NCBI GenBank assembly: GCA_017795025.1
Contig: CP051243.1
Location: 1,612,001-1,676,000 of the forward strand
Length of the DNA: 64,000 nucleotides
Reading direction: 5' to 3'
Source of the DNA: Flavobacteriales bacterium
Lineage (GTDB): Bacteria > Bacteroidota > Bacteroidia > Flavobacteriales > Schleiferiaceae
The translations under genes were made by a program, and so were the position numbers. Position 1 is the first letter of the stretch. Every line of letters starts with the position of its first letter. Positions 1 to 8,901 of the stretch are shown one piece after another. The notes below the pieces were generated by a model. That model saw only the letters and a list, made by a program, of their open reading frames with translations. It did not search any database and was not told the DNA's origin.

Positions 1-1946
1 GGGTTAATCCCTTTGGAAATCAAATAACTCACGCAGGTATCTGCGCGGTGTCCTGATAAAATTTCGTTACTTTTTACAGTACCACGATAATCCGTATGCG
101 AACGCATACTAATGGTGATATTGGGATTATTATTCAATATTTCAACCACAGTGTCCAGAGAGGACATAGACTGCGCATTCAAATCCCATGATGCTAAGGC
201 AAAGAGCACATTAGGCAATACAATGGGCTTTTTAATTGGGTCTAATTCCTTATTAAACTGAATACGCTTGATAAAGTAACCGGCCGAAGGCACATATTCG
301 AAGGCATCGATTTCAAATCCGATAGTTGTTACATCACCTGTTCCAGAAAGGTATTTCTTCTTTGAGAATGATAGCTTATAATTCACATTCTCCATCACCT
401 TCGTATCGTCGAAAATGTAATAGCCATTTTCATCGGCGGTAACGGTCACTGAAGAACCATCCGACCCATCCATCGTTACGGTAGCCTCAGGAATAGGGGT
501 TTTTTCTTCGGAATCCAATACAACCCCTTCGATATTAAATACTAAAGGCGTGCGGTATACCGACCAAATATCATCGCTATTCTCGCTAGACCCGCTACGC
601 TTTTGGGCACCGTCACGGTTGGAAGAAAGGAATCCCTTTTTAGTTTCATTGCCGGGCTCCCAAACCAAAGCAAAATCGTCGGCACTCGAATTAATCGGAT
701 ACTCCATATGAATGAGCTCCCCTTCTGGTAAACCATCCTCGCCCAATTTCACTTTGTAGATATCTAATCCACCCATACCCGGGTGTCCATCAGAAGCAAA
801 GTACAGGTAGCCGTCACCATGAATCACCGGGAAACGTTCAGAGCCCGGGGTATTTACTACGGTTCCTAAATTCTGCGGCGTCTTCCATGTTTTGGAACGA
901 CGATCATATGTAGTTACAAAAATGTCGTGTTTCCCGCGACTGTTAAAGTCATCGGATACGAAATAGAAATACTTATCATCAGGAGAAAAAGCCGGGTCAC
1001 CAATATTGGCCATGGTATCACCGCCCACGATTACGCGTTCCGCCTCCTTCCATGATTGACCCACCATTTCGGTTTTATAAATTCCGCAACCTAATTCCTG
1101 GTCTTTCTCGGCAATACAACGGGTGAAATAAAGTTCTTTTTTGCGGCTATCAAAAACAGCGGTTCCTTCGTGGTGCTCACTGTTTAAAAATTCTTCTTCA
1201 TCAAGTAAGGTTGGAGTCGACCACTTGAGGTCTGCATAGCTCACTTCCTCTTCCTCATCATTTCCTCTACGACGACCGCGGCGTGATTTACGCTCAGCTT
1301 GAGTTTTGTATAAGTCCATGAAAGGCTCACCGGTCCAACCATCTTCATCATTACCGATGGACTCTTCGCGAGAGGACACGAAATAAAGGACATCTGTTTC
1401 GCGGCGATCACCACCGTACATAACCGCAAAGTCCATTGCGCGGCTATTAATTTCCTTCATGTTATCCACTTGGTACTGACTCGGGCGATCTTTTTGAGCA
1501 ATAGCCCTGCGAGTACTTTCGATAGCTATATCACCTTGAGGATCGGTTGGATTTGCTTTCTTGTATTCCTGATAAACCTCAATCGCTTCTTCGTATTCTC
1601 CTTGAGCTTTAAGCATATCTCCACGTAAGAGAATGGCTACGGGGTCCTTGTAACCCACTTTAATCGCCTTGTTGTAGAATTGCTCCGCATCACGATACTC
1701 ATTCATCATGCGATAAGCCTCCGCGGTTTTAAAGAGCACTTCCGACTTTTGATCTCGCCCCTTCGCCTCGTTATACGCATCCTTCAACAATTCGATTGCG
1801 TAGTAATACTCCTCTGCATCAAAGGCTTCATAAGCCTCTTGAATCTCCTTCGGAAGCTTTGGGTCTCCGGGAGGATCTTGCGCTTGCACGCTAAAACTGA
1901 GAGAAGAAATTAGAAATATCGCGAGTACAAGACGAGAATTTCTCAT
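1..1946 (-). CDS. PorE-like OmpA-family protein (TPR + PD40 propeller + CRD-like + OmpA), 3' end cut by window
   Basis: The reading frame is open from the ATG at 1946 to the left edge (about 648 codons), so the C-terminus is missing. Seen: a signal peptide (residues 1-22, ending VQAQ, no lipobox Cys), TPR-like helices (about 25-160), a region with PD40/WD40-like blades such as DPAFSPDDKYFYFVSDD and SERFPVIHGDGYLYFASD (about 165-465), a carboxypeptidase-regulatory-like beta domain from IEGVVLDSEEKTPIPEA (about 470-560), and the start of an OmpA peptidoglycan-binding domain (LFALASWDLN, MRSHTD). This domain order is that of PorE, a periplasmic T9SS component that anchors the machine to peptidoglycan, but Bacteroidota carry many paralogues of this layout and PorE itself is a lipoprotein. 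A T9SS or envelope-anchoring role is inferred; the three T9SS cargos downstream fit it. Confidence 0.8.
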   Translation of the reverse strand, partial: MRNSRLVLAIFLISSLSFSVQAQDPPGDPKLPKEIQEAYEAFDAEEYYYAIELLKDAYNEAKGRDQKSEVLFKTAEAYRMMNEYRDAEQFYNKAIKVGYKDPVAILLRGDMLKAQGEYEEAIEVYQEYKKANPTDPQGDIAIESTRRAIAQKDRPSQYQVDNMKEINSRAMDFAVMYGGDRRETDVLYFVSSREESIGNDEDGWTGEPFMDLYKTQAERKSRRGRRRGNDEEEEVSYADLKWSTPTLLDEEEFLNSEHHEGTAVFDSRKKELYFTRCIAEKDQELGCGIYKTEMVGQSWKEAERVIVGGDTMANIGDPAFSPDDKYFYFVSDDFNSRGKHDIFVTTYDRRSKTWKTPQNLGTVVNTPGSERFPVIHGDGYLYFASDGHPGMGGLDIYKVKLGEDGLPEGELIHMEYPINSSADDFALVWEPGNETKKGFLSSNRDGAQKRSGSSENSDDIWSVYRTPLVFNIEGVVLDSEEKTPIPEATVTMDGSDGSSVTVTADENGYYIFDDTKVMENVNYKLSFSKKKYLSGTGDVTTIGFEIDAFEYVPSAGYFIKRIQFNKELDPIKKPIVLPNVLFALASWDLNAQSMSSLDTVVEILNNNPNITISMRSHTDYRGTVKSNEILSGHRADTCVSYLISKGIN

Positions 1947-1978
1947 AAATGCCGCTATGGTTTTTGATCAGTAAGGCG

Positions 1979-2006
1979 CTAAAATAGTTAAATATTTTAT
2001 TCGCAA
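1979..2006 (-). promoter_or_regulatory. Weak candidate promoter for the PorE-like gene
   Basis: On the minus strand TTG (2006-2004) lies 17 nt before TATTTTAG (1986-1979), one mismatch from the Bacteroidota -7 element TAnnTTTG. The spacing is two shorter than usual. It is the best match in the gap, but weak. Confidence 0.3.
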
Positions 2007-2027
2007 TGTCTAGAGTTTTCAAGGCTT

Positions 2028-2068
2028 TTAAAAAAAGAAAGCCATTGGAGTGACCAACGGCTTTCTTA
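2028..2068 (-). terminator. Rho-independent terminator of glnN
   Basis: A 13-bp stem (2036-2048 with 2054-2066, one G-U pair) with a 5-nt loop is followed on the minus strand by a T-run (A-run at 2030-2035 on the plus strand). It sits 20 bp after the glnN stop codon. Confidence 0.85.
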
Positions 2069-2087
2069 TAGTGATTAGTATCTAAAA

Positions 2088-4274
2088 TTAGATGAAGATC
2101 AATTCACGGTATTTTGGCAATGGCCAAAGTTCGTCATCAATCAAAAGTTCCAATTTATCACATGCGTAGCGAATCTTCTCAAAATAAGGAATAACACGCT
2201 CGCAATAAGCAATAGCTTGTTCACGGCTATCCTCAATCGCGTTGCAGCGCTTACGCTCTTCAATCATCGCTTCTTTCTCGGAAATGATGGTACTGATATA
2301 CTCGCTAATATTCTCAATCATTGCCAATTGATCCTTAGCAACCTTGTTGAACTTCTCTGTTGGGAGTACTTCTTTTAGACCGCGTACATTTTGGATCAAC
2401 TTGTTTTGGTAACTAATTGCCGTTGGAACCACATGGTTACCCGCAATATCGCCCAGAACGCGACTTTCAATCTGAATCTTCATCTGGTACTCCTCCAACA
2501 TAATCTCATGTCGGGCGTGTACCTCTACCTTATTCATTACATCATTATTCTCAAATAAGGAAAGTGCACTGTCACTTACGTAGAAGTCTAAGGCATGTGG
2601 GGTGGTGCGCACATTGCTTAAACCACGCTTTTCTGCTTCTGCAGCCCAATCATCAGAATATCCATCACCTTCAAAGCGAATGTTACGACTTTGCTTAATG
2701 TAGTCACGAAGAACATTAAAGATGGCATCATCCTTCTTCATTCCATCCTCGATATGCTTATCAACAGCTACCTTAAATTCACGTAGCTGAGCGGCCATGA
2801 TCGTATTTAAAACGGTCATGGGCTGAGCACAGTTAGCAGTAGAACCTACAGCACGGAATTCAAACTTATTGCCGGTAAAGGCGAAAGGAGAAGTACGGTT
2901 ACGATCGGTATTATCCAAAAGGATTTCTGGAATTTTACCTACCACGTTTAACTTAAGATCTGTCTTTTGCTCGGGACTTAATTTTCCTTTCTCCAATTGC
3001 TCAAGCGCATCCAAGGTGGCCGTTAATTGCGAACCAATAAATACGGAGATAATGGCAGGAGGCGCCTCATTTGCACCTAAACGGTGATCATTACTAGCAG
3101 TAGCAATAGAAGCGCGCAGTAAATCGGCATTCTTATACACTGCCATAATGGTGTTAATGAAGAAGGTAAGGAACTGTAAGTTGCTCTTTGGTGTTTTACC
3201 TGGAGCTAAAAGGTTTACCCCGGTATCGGTAGCTAAGGACCAGTTATTGTGCTTTCCGCTACCGTTAACACCAGCATAGGGCTTCTCGTGTAATAATACT
3301 TTGAAGTTATGACGACGTGCCACTTTATCCATCACATCCATAATTAAGGAGTTGTGATCCACGGAAATATTGGCTTCTTCGAATACTGGAGCTAGCTCAA
3401 ACTGACTGGGAGCAACCTCGTTGTGACGGGTTTTTACGGGAATACCTAAACGGTAAGACTCCATTTCCAATTCGCGCATAAACATTCTTGCGCGCTCGGG
3501 AATAGAACCAAAGTAGTGATCGTCTAATTGCTGACCCTTTGCAGGAGCGTGCCCTAAAAGGGTACGGCCGGTAAGTACTAAGTCGGGACGAGCGTGATAC
3601 AAAGCGGTATCAACCAAGAAATACTCTTGCTCCCAACCTAGAGTAGCGGTCACTTTGCGCACATTACGGTCAAAGTATTGACAAACTGCAGTTGCGGCAT
3701 TGTCAACCGATTGCAATGCTCTTAATAGCGGTGTTTTATAGTCTAAGGCTTCACCTGTATAACTTACGAATACTGTAGGAATACAAAGGGTGCGCCCCAT
3801 AATAAAGGCCGGACTAGTGGGATCCCAAGCGGTATAACCGCGGGCTTCAAAAGTATTTCGGATTCCTCCATTTGGAAAGCTTGATGCATCTGGCTCTTGC
3901 TGCACCAACATGCCACCACTAAACTTTTCGATTGCCTGCCCGTCGCCAGTAGGCTCAAAAAATGAATCGTGCTTTTCGGCAGTGGCTCCTGTTAATGGTT
4001 GAAACCAGTGGGTATAATGGGTTGCCCCTTTATTTATAGCCCAAGCCTTCATGCCTGAGGCTACTTGGTCAGCAACACTACGGTCAATCTTGCTACCGCG
4101 TTTCATTGCCGACATCACACTTTTATACGCTTCCGGAGTCATGTACTCCTTCATCGAACGAAAGTTGAAAGTATATTCTCCAAAGATTTCCGAAACACGC
4201 GTGTAAGGAAGCTCCACTTCTTGGGGCATTCTACGCTGTGCTTCTTTTAATGAACTAAATCGAATTTGAGGCAT
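2088..4274 (-). CDS. glnN: Glutamine synthetase type III (GlnN)
   Basis: Makes glutamine from glutamate, ammonia and ATP in the cytoplasm; the central ammonium-assimilation enzyme. The length of 728 aa matches the large GSIII family of Bacteroidota and cyanobacteria (about 720-730), not GSI (about 470). Visible signatures: GWEQEYFLVD (metal/glutamate site), NEVAPSQFELAPVFEEANIS, the GSIII-type ATP-site region HEKPYAGVNGSGKHNNWSL, NDHRLGANEAPPAI and NRTSPFAFTGNKFEFRAVGS. I use the ATG at 4274; an upstream in-frame TTG at 4292 is part of the promoter -7 element and would add six residues without need. The gene stands alone with its own promoter and a strong terminator. Regulation by nitrogen is likely for the family but no operator is visible. 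Confidence 0.97.
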   Translation of the reverse strand: MPQIRFSSLKEAQRRMPQEVELPYTRVSEIFGEYTFNFRSMKEYMTPEAYKSVMSAMKRGSKIDRSVADQVASGMKAWAINKGATHYTHWFQPLTGATAEKHDSFFEPTGDGQAIEKFSGGMLVQQEPDASSFPNGGIRNTFEARGYTAWDPTSPAFIMGRTLCIPTVFVSYTGEALDYKTPLLRALQSVDNAATAVCQYFDRNVRKVTATLGWEQEYFLVDTALYHARPDLVLTGRTLLGHAPAKGQQLDDHYFGSIPERARMFMRELEMESYRLGIPVKTRHNEVAPSQFELAPVFEEANISVDHNSLIMDVMDKVARRHNFKVLLHEKPYAGVNGSGKHNNWSLATDTGVNLLAPGKTPKSNLQFLTFFINTIMAVYKNADLLRASIATASNDHRLGANEAPPAIISVFIGSQLTATLDALEQLEKGKLSPEQKTDLKLNVVGKIPEILLDNTDRNRTSPFAFTGNKFEFRAVGSTANCAQPMTVLNTIMAAQLREFKVAVDKHIEDGMKKDDAIFNVLRDYIKQSRNIRFEGDGYSDDWAAEAEKRGLSNVRTTPHALDFYVSDSALSLFENNDVMNKVEVHARHEIMLEEYQMKIQIESRVLGDIAGNHVVPTAISYQNKLIQNVRGLKEVLPTEKFNKVAKDQLAMIENISEYISTIISEKEAMIEERKRCNAIEDSREQAIAYCERVIPYFEKIRYACDKLELLIDDELWPLPKYRELIFI

Positions 4275-4289
4275 CTCAATAATTTTTGG

Positions 4290-4319
4290 CAAAAATAATA
4301 GAGAACTAGCTCAATCCAA
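4290..4319 (-). promoter_or_regulatory. glnN promoter, Bacteroidota type
   Basis: On the minus strand TTG (4319-4317), 19 nt, then TATTTTTG (4297-4290), a perfect TTG-N19-TAnnTTTG. It predicts a leader of about ten nucleotides before the ATG at 4274. Confidence 0.7.
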
Positions 4320-4382
4320 CCAAAAACCATTAAATTTTACAAACACCCCCCTTAATAACCTAATCGAATCTCCGTAAAAACC

Positions 4383-5321
4383 TCAATAAACTCCAATCAC
4401 CCCTAAAAAATAAAGGGTATACATCGCGAAAACTAAAAAACCCTGCCACCTCGTAATAACCGCCCGTTTAAAAAAGAGCATAAGAGGCAGCAAAAGGAAA
4501 CTGATGCCAATTAACCAAGGAAAATCAAAACGCATAAGGGCTTCACTCTGTACTGGCAGATCTACAATTAATCCGGTGATCCCCAATACGGCCAGAATGT
4601 TAAAGATGTTGGAACCTATTAAATTACCTAAGGATAAATCTTGCTCTCCTTTAAAGCTTGCAATTAAAGAAGCTGCTAATTCGGGTAAACTAGTACCTAT
4701 TGAAACCACGGTAAGTCCTACCACACGTTCACTAACACCCCAATCTCGAGCTATATTAACGGCCCCTTCTACTAAAAAGTCCGAACCAAAGCGCAAGCCG
4801 GCTATTCCTCCTGCCAGGAACAAGAGCATCTTCCACAGCTTTAATAGTTTGGTGCTGGGCACTTCTACATCTTTCTGACTTTGTCGAGAACTACGAATCT
4901 GAAAAAGATTGTACAGCACCAGTAAGATAAAGAGCACCAAGGCTTCCCAAAAACTAAGCATGCCATTCCAAAGGAAGCCAAACAATAATAGGGTAACTAA
5001 AAACATGATTGCCCAATCTATTCGAATGGTGCGCTCACTAACTTTCATCGGGAAAACCATGGCGGTTAAGCCTAAGATTAAGGCAATATTGGCAATATTG
5101 GAACCAATAACATTCCCAAAAGAAATATCAACGTGGCCGTCGATAGCGGCTTTAAGACTTACCAATAACTCGGGAGCTGAAGTAGCAAAGCTTACGACCG
5201 TCATGCCCACTACCAACAAAGAAATCTTTGCTCTAATAGCGATATCTACCGAAGCCTTTACCAGCCAATCGCCGCCAAAAAGCAATAGGACCACCCCTAA
5301 AATCACCAGGATGTAATCCAT
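4383..5321 (-). CDS. Calcium/sodium antiporter (CaCA family, YrbG-like)
   Basis: Inner-membrane cation antiporter of 312 aa with about ten hydrophobic segments. The two inverted alpha-repeats that form the ion site are plain: repeat 1 has VSFATSAPELLVSL then GNVIGSNIANIALILG (about residues 44-90), repeat 2 has VSIGTSLPELAASL then GNLIGSNIFNILAVLG (about 205-250). Both carry the acidic residue (E in APEL/LPEL) and the GSN motifs of the family. It normally exchanges Ca2+ for Na+ or H+; the ion pair cannot be read from sequence. It starts 2 bp after the tatA stop codon, so the two genes are probably co-transcribed, although no functional link is known. Confidence 0.93.
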   Translation of the reverse strand: MDYILVILGVVLLLFGGDWLVKASVDIAIRAKISLLVVGMTVVSFATSAPELLVSLKAAIDGHVDISFGNVIGSNIANIALILGLTAMVFPMKVSERTIRIDWAIMFLVTLLLFGFLWNGMLSFWEALVLFILLVLYNLFQIRSSRQSQKDVEVPSTKLLKLWKMLLFLAGGIAGLRFGSDFLVEGAVNIARDWGVSERVVGLTVVSIGTSLPELAASLIASFKGEQDLSLGNLIGSNIFNILAVLGITGLIVDLPVQSEALMRFDFPWLIGISFLLLPLMLFFKRAVITRWQGFLVFAMYTLYFLGVIGVY

Positions 5322-5323
5322 AT

Positions 5324-5608
5324 TTAGAATTTATTGCGCTTGATAGAACCTGTAATCTCCTCGATTTCCTTTTTCTCCTTCTCTATTTTTTCCTTGAACT
5401 TGTTGATGTCCGAACCAGAACTGGTTTTATTAATCTCATTTTTGATGTCTTCGGTAGCGCTGCGTACTTCGCGGATCCCCTTCCCGATTCCACGAGCAAT
5501 TTCTGGGATGCGATTGGCGCCAAAAAACATGATGACCAGCAGAAGCACTACCACAATTTCGCCGCCGCTAATGCTGAAGAATAAGAATGGAAGACTGGAT
5601 ATTGTCAT
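5324..5608 (-). CDS. tatA: TatA/E-type twin-arginine translocase subunit
   Basis: Pore-forming component of the Tat pathway, which exports folded proteins across the inner membrane. The 94-aa protein has the expected plan: a short N-terminal transmembrane helix (about residues 14-30, GGEIVVVLLLVIMFFGANRI), the FGANRIPE hinge, an amphipathic helix (IARGIGKGIREVRSATEDI), then a charged Lys/Glu-rich tail. In Bacteroidota TatA and TatB roles are often filled by one type of subunit; this one looks TatA-like. No tatC is in the window. It is followed 2 bp later by the antiporter gene, and a TAATTTTG -7-like box lies just upstream. Confidence 0.93.
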   Translation of the reverse strand: MTISSLPFLFFSISGGEIVVVLLLVIMFFGANRIPEIARGIGKGIREVRSATEDIKNEINKTSSGSDINKFKEKIEKEKKEIEEITGSIKRNKF

Positions 5609-5612
5609 GGCC

Positions 5613-5620
5613 CAAAATTA
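5613..5620 (-). promoter_or_regulatory. Candidate -7 element for tatA-antiporter operon
   Basis: Minus strand TAATTTTG fits TAnnTTTG and lies 4 bp upstream of the tatA ATG, so a transcript from it would be nearly leaderless. No TTG is present at the right distance because the secDF terminator stem occupies that region. Confidence 0.4.
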
Positions 5621-5621
5621 A

Positions 5622-5665
5622 CCAAAAAACCCCGATGCTTTAAGAGATAAACATCGGGGTTTTCA
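5622..5665 (-). terminator. Rho-independent terminator of secDF
   Basis: A perfect 12-bp stem (5626-5637 with 5652-5663) with a 14-nt loop, followed on the minus strand by a T-run (plus-strand A-run 5624-5629). It separates secDF from tatA. Confidence 0.9.
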
Positions 5666-5681
5666 ATAAGGTTTTAGGATT

Positions 5682-8600
5682 TTACTCCTTTTCTTTCTTC
5701 ATGGTATCAATCATGATTGGCGTCGCAATGAAGAGGGAAGAATAAGTACCTACGATAATACCAATCAATAAGGCAAACATAAATCCTCGGATTACTTCAC
5801 CACCAAACAAGAAGATGATTAACAATACAAAGAAGGTCGTTAAAGAGGTATTGATGGTACGACTAAGCGTACGGTTCAAGGCATCGTTAACCACTTCATT
5901 GAGTGCCTTTTTCTTGTTGTGGGTGCGCATATACTCACGAATACGGTCAAATACTACAACGGTGTCGTTCAGTGAATAACCAATTACCGTAAGTACCGCT
6001 GCAATAAAGGCTTGATCTATCTCCAATGAGAAAGGCAAAATACCGTATAACAAGGAGAACAGTGATAATACAATCAATACATCGTGGAAGGCCGCAGCTA
6101 CCGCACCGGCACTAAACTGCCATTTGCTAAAGCGGATTAGAATGTAAAGGAAAATCACAATTAGAGAGAAGATAATCGCCAATACGGCAGAAGACTTGAT
6201 ATCGTCGGCAATGGTTGGTCCAACCTGACGTTCGGCAACCACACCGATATCAGCAGCACCGGTAGCCTCAGAGAAGAAGTCCTCCTTACTGGGCGCTTCA
6301 TTGTAGAATCCAACAACTCCATCGTATAAGCGAGTCTTGATATCCTGCTCTACCTCATTTCCACTCTCGTTAATTTTAAACTTAGTGGTAATAATAACCT
6401 GTGAAGCCTCACCGATGGTTTTCACCTCTGGGTATACCTTGGTTCCATCTTCGTTCACAAAATAGTCGCCTAATTTAGTTTGGATATCCACCGAGTTCAC
6501 GGCTTGATCAAAACGCACTTGGTAAGAACGACCACCTACGAAATCTACACCGTAGTTCAAACCACGAGTGGAAAGGGAAATAATTCCGGTTAAAATGATA
6601 AGACCGCTAATGGCGTAAGCAATTTTACGCTTGGCTAAGAAGTCAATGCTAAATTTAGTGAAGGCATTACGGGTAACACCAGTAAAGAAAGCTACCGATT
6701 TTTTAGCCCCTAAGCGCGCTTCAAATACCAGGCGGGTGATAAAGATGGCACAGAACAATGAGGTAAGAATACCGATGATTAAGGTAGTGGCAAAACCGCG
6801 AATGGGTCCAGTACCAAATGCGTAAAGGATAACCCCAGTTAAGAAGGTCGTTACATTGGCATCAATAATGGATGAATAAGCATGCTTATAACCATCTTCA
6901 ATCGCCAAACGAAGACCTTTACCTAAATTAAGTTCTTCGCGAATACGCTCATAAATAAGCACGTTGGCATCTACTGCCATACCAATGGTGAGCACGATAC
7001 CCGCGATACCTGGTAAAGTTAATACGGCTCCCAAAGAGGCCAATACGCCGAAGATGAAGAACATGTTTACAATCAGCGCCAAATCGGAAGCTGCACCAGC
7101 ACCATTGTAATAGAATATCATGTAAACCATCACGATACCTAAGGCAATAACGAAAGACCAGAGTCCAGCGCTAATCGCTTCGGCCCCTAAGCTTGGTCCT
7201 ACAATATCCGCCTGAATGATACGTGCAGGAGCAGGAAGAGCACCTGCTTTAAGAATGTTAGCTAAATCCTGTGCTTCATTTACGGTGAAGCTACCTACAA
7301 TCTCGGTATTACCGTTGGTGATTTCGCTGTTCACACGTGGGAAAGAATAAGCCAAGTTATCAAGAACTACTGCTACCGAGCGGTTATCGTCTTCATTACT
7401 TGGATCACCCACCGCTTCGCGGGTTAATTTTGCCCAACGACTAGCACCTGTAGCATTCATGCTCATGGTAACTACCGGCTCATTACGCTGGTTAAAATCT
7501 TGACGGGCATCAACCACTACGTCTCCACTTAATGAAGCATTTCCTTCGCGGTCGGTTTTTGCAGCTAAGAGATACAAAGCACCACCTTCATCAGGCTTAG
7601 CCGTCCAAATAAATTTCACATTGCGCATGTTTCCTGGCAAGAGCGCTAGAATACGCGGATTGTTCAAATATTCATTAACGGTAGCTGTATCGCTAACGCG
7701 AGAAACACCCACGATAGGTCCAATATTGGCCTGACCCGATTCGCGGTCTACGTTAGGTGCGAGCACCTCCCACATGGGGTTAAATTCATTAAATGCCGCT
7801 GCACTGTCTGAAGCCTCACCCGCAGTATCAATAGAAGCTACGGCAGTACTATCTACTAAACTTGAGTCGGCCTCTAGACCTTCTTCCTCAACTGTCTCAA
7901 CATTACTAAGGAAGTCTCCCTCGGTATCATCGCTAGTAAGGGCAGTATCGGCAACCGCCTCGGCACGAGGATTATCTACTAAGCCGCGTAAACGCTCATT
8001 CGACTGAACGAGGAAGTTTAATAATTCGTAGCCCTCATAAAGTTCGTAAAACTCTAACTCGGCAGTAGACTGAAGTAATTTCTTTACTCGATCTGGGTCT
8101 TTAACTCCAGGTAGCTCAACGAGGATACGTCCTCCATCGTCTAACCGTTGAATATTAGGCTGCACCACCCCAAACTGGTCGATACGGGCACGTAATACGG
8201 TGTAAACATTTTCAACGGAAGCATTTACCTGTGAACGCAGCTCAGCGCTAATTTCACTATCGGGAGCATTGTATCCCAATTTATCGTTCATCTCCTTGGT
8301 TCCGAAGATGCTGGCATCACTTAACTTTAGGTTAGCGCCACGCTCTTCATTAATCTGAGCGAAAGCCGCCAAGAAGTTGTTGAGGTAATTTTCCTGATTT
8401 TGAGTAGCATTCTCATCAGCTAGCTTCAAAGCCTCATTAAATACCACATTGGTGGTATTATTGGCTAATTCCTTTAAGATATCTTTCACCGATACCTCAA
8501 GGATTACATTCATACCTCCGCGCAGGTCAAGACCTAAATTGATTTCTTTCTCCTTTACTTCAGCGTAGGTAAACTCGTCGATAAAAACATCGTAAACCGT

Positions 8601-8768
8601 AACGGTTCGCATAGAGTCCAAGTAACTCTCGCGCTTGGCTACATCGCCATTCGCAAAGTCATCGGCATCGCTCTCTACCGAACGCGTGATGTAGGTGAAA
8701 GAAAGCTGATAAATACAAGCCAGCGCAAAGATGATGGCAAACAGTCGGATAACTCCTTTATTCTGCAT
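5682..8768 (-). CDS. secDF: Fused protein translocase subunit SecDF
   Basis: Proton-driven accessory of the Sec translocon that pulls exported proteins to the periplasmic side. At 1028 aa it is SecD and SecF in one chain, the usual state in Bacteroidota. Seen: N-terminal TM helix, the SecD D1 signature NLGLDLRGGMNVILEV (about 80), VELPGVKDPDRVKKLL, the C-terminal SecD membrane block with TIGMAVDANVLIYERIREE, then the SecF half with GLNYGVDFVGGRSYQVRF (about 740) and GYSLNDTVVVFDRIREYMR. Residues about 260-326 are a low-complexity Asp/Glu/Ser/Thr/Ala stretch in the periplasmic SecD part, likely a flexible acidic insert. The abundant exported giant proteins encoded next door would depend on this pathway before T9SS. 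Confidence 0.97.
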   Translation of the reverse strand: MQNKGVIRLFAIIFALACIYQLSFTYITRSVESDADDFANGDVAKRESYLDSMRTVTVYDVFIDEFTYAEVKEKEINLGLDLRGGMNVILEVSVKDILKELANNTTNVVFNEALKLADENATQNQENYLNNFLAAFAQINEERGANLKLSDASIFGTKEMNDKLGYNAPDSEISAELRSQVNASVENVYTVLRARIDQFGVVQPNIQRLDDGGRILVELPGVKDPDRVKKLLQSTAELEFYELYEGYELLNFLVQSNERLRGLVDNPRAEAVADTALTSDDTEGDFLSNVETVEEEGLEADSSLVDSTAVASIDTAGEASDSAAAFNEFNPMWEVLAPNVDRESGQANIGPIVGVSRVSDTATVNEYLNNPRILALLPGNMRNVKFIWTAKPDEGGALYLLAAKTDREGNASLSGDVVVDARQDFNQRNEPVVTMSMNATGASRWAKLTREAVGDPSNEDDNRSVAVVLDNLAYSFPRVNSEITNGNTEIVGSFTVNEAQDLANILKAGALPAPARIIQADIVGPSLGAEAISAGLWSFVIALGIVMVYMIFYYNGAGAASDLALIVNMFFIFGVLASLGAVLTLPGIAGIVLTIGMAVDANVLIYERIREELNLGKGLRLAIEDGYKHAYSSIIDANVTTFLTGVILYAFGTGPIRGFATTLIIGILTSLFCAIFITRLVFEARLGAKKSVAFFTGVTRNAFTKFSIDFLAKRKIAYAISGLIILTGIISLSTRGLNYGVDFVGGRSYQVRFDQAVNSVDIQTKLGDYFVNEDGTKVYPEVKTIGEASQVIITTKFKINESGNEVEQDIKTRLYDGVVGFYNEAPSKEDFFSEATGAADIGVVAERQVGPTIADDIKSSAVLAIIFSLIVIFLYILIRFSKWQFSAGAVAAAFHDVLIVLSLFSLLYGILPFSLEIDQAFIAAVLTVIGYSLNDTVVVFDRIREYMRTHNKKKALNEVVNDALNRTLSRTINTSLTTFFVLLIIFLFGGEVIRGFMFALLIGIIVGTYSSLFIATPIMIDTMKKEKE

Positions 8769-8803
8769 TACTTAGTCGTAAAAGGGTGTTCAAATAAAGG
8801 CGG

Positions 8804-8834
8804 CAAATATAGTTTTTCAGTGAATAAATCACAA
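8804..8834 (-). promoter_or_regulatory. secDF promoter, Bacteroidota type
   Basis: Minus strand TTG (8834-8832), 20 nt, TATATTTG (8811-8804). The -7 element matches TAnnTTTG exactly; the leader to the ATG would be about 30 nt. Confidence 0.6.
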
Positions 8835-8901
8835 TGCACGTTAACTATATCACCAAGCCTTTGGGTGATTAATTGCGTAATTTTACCAAAACTCTCTGGA
8901 A

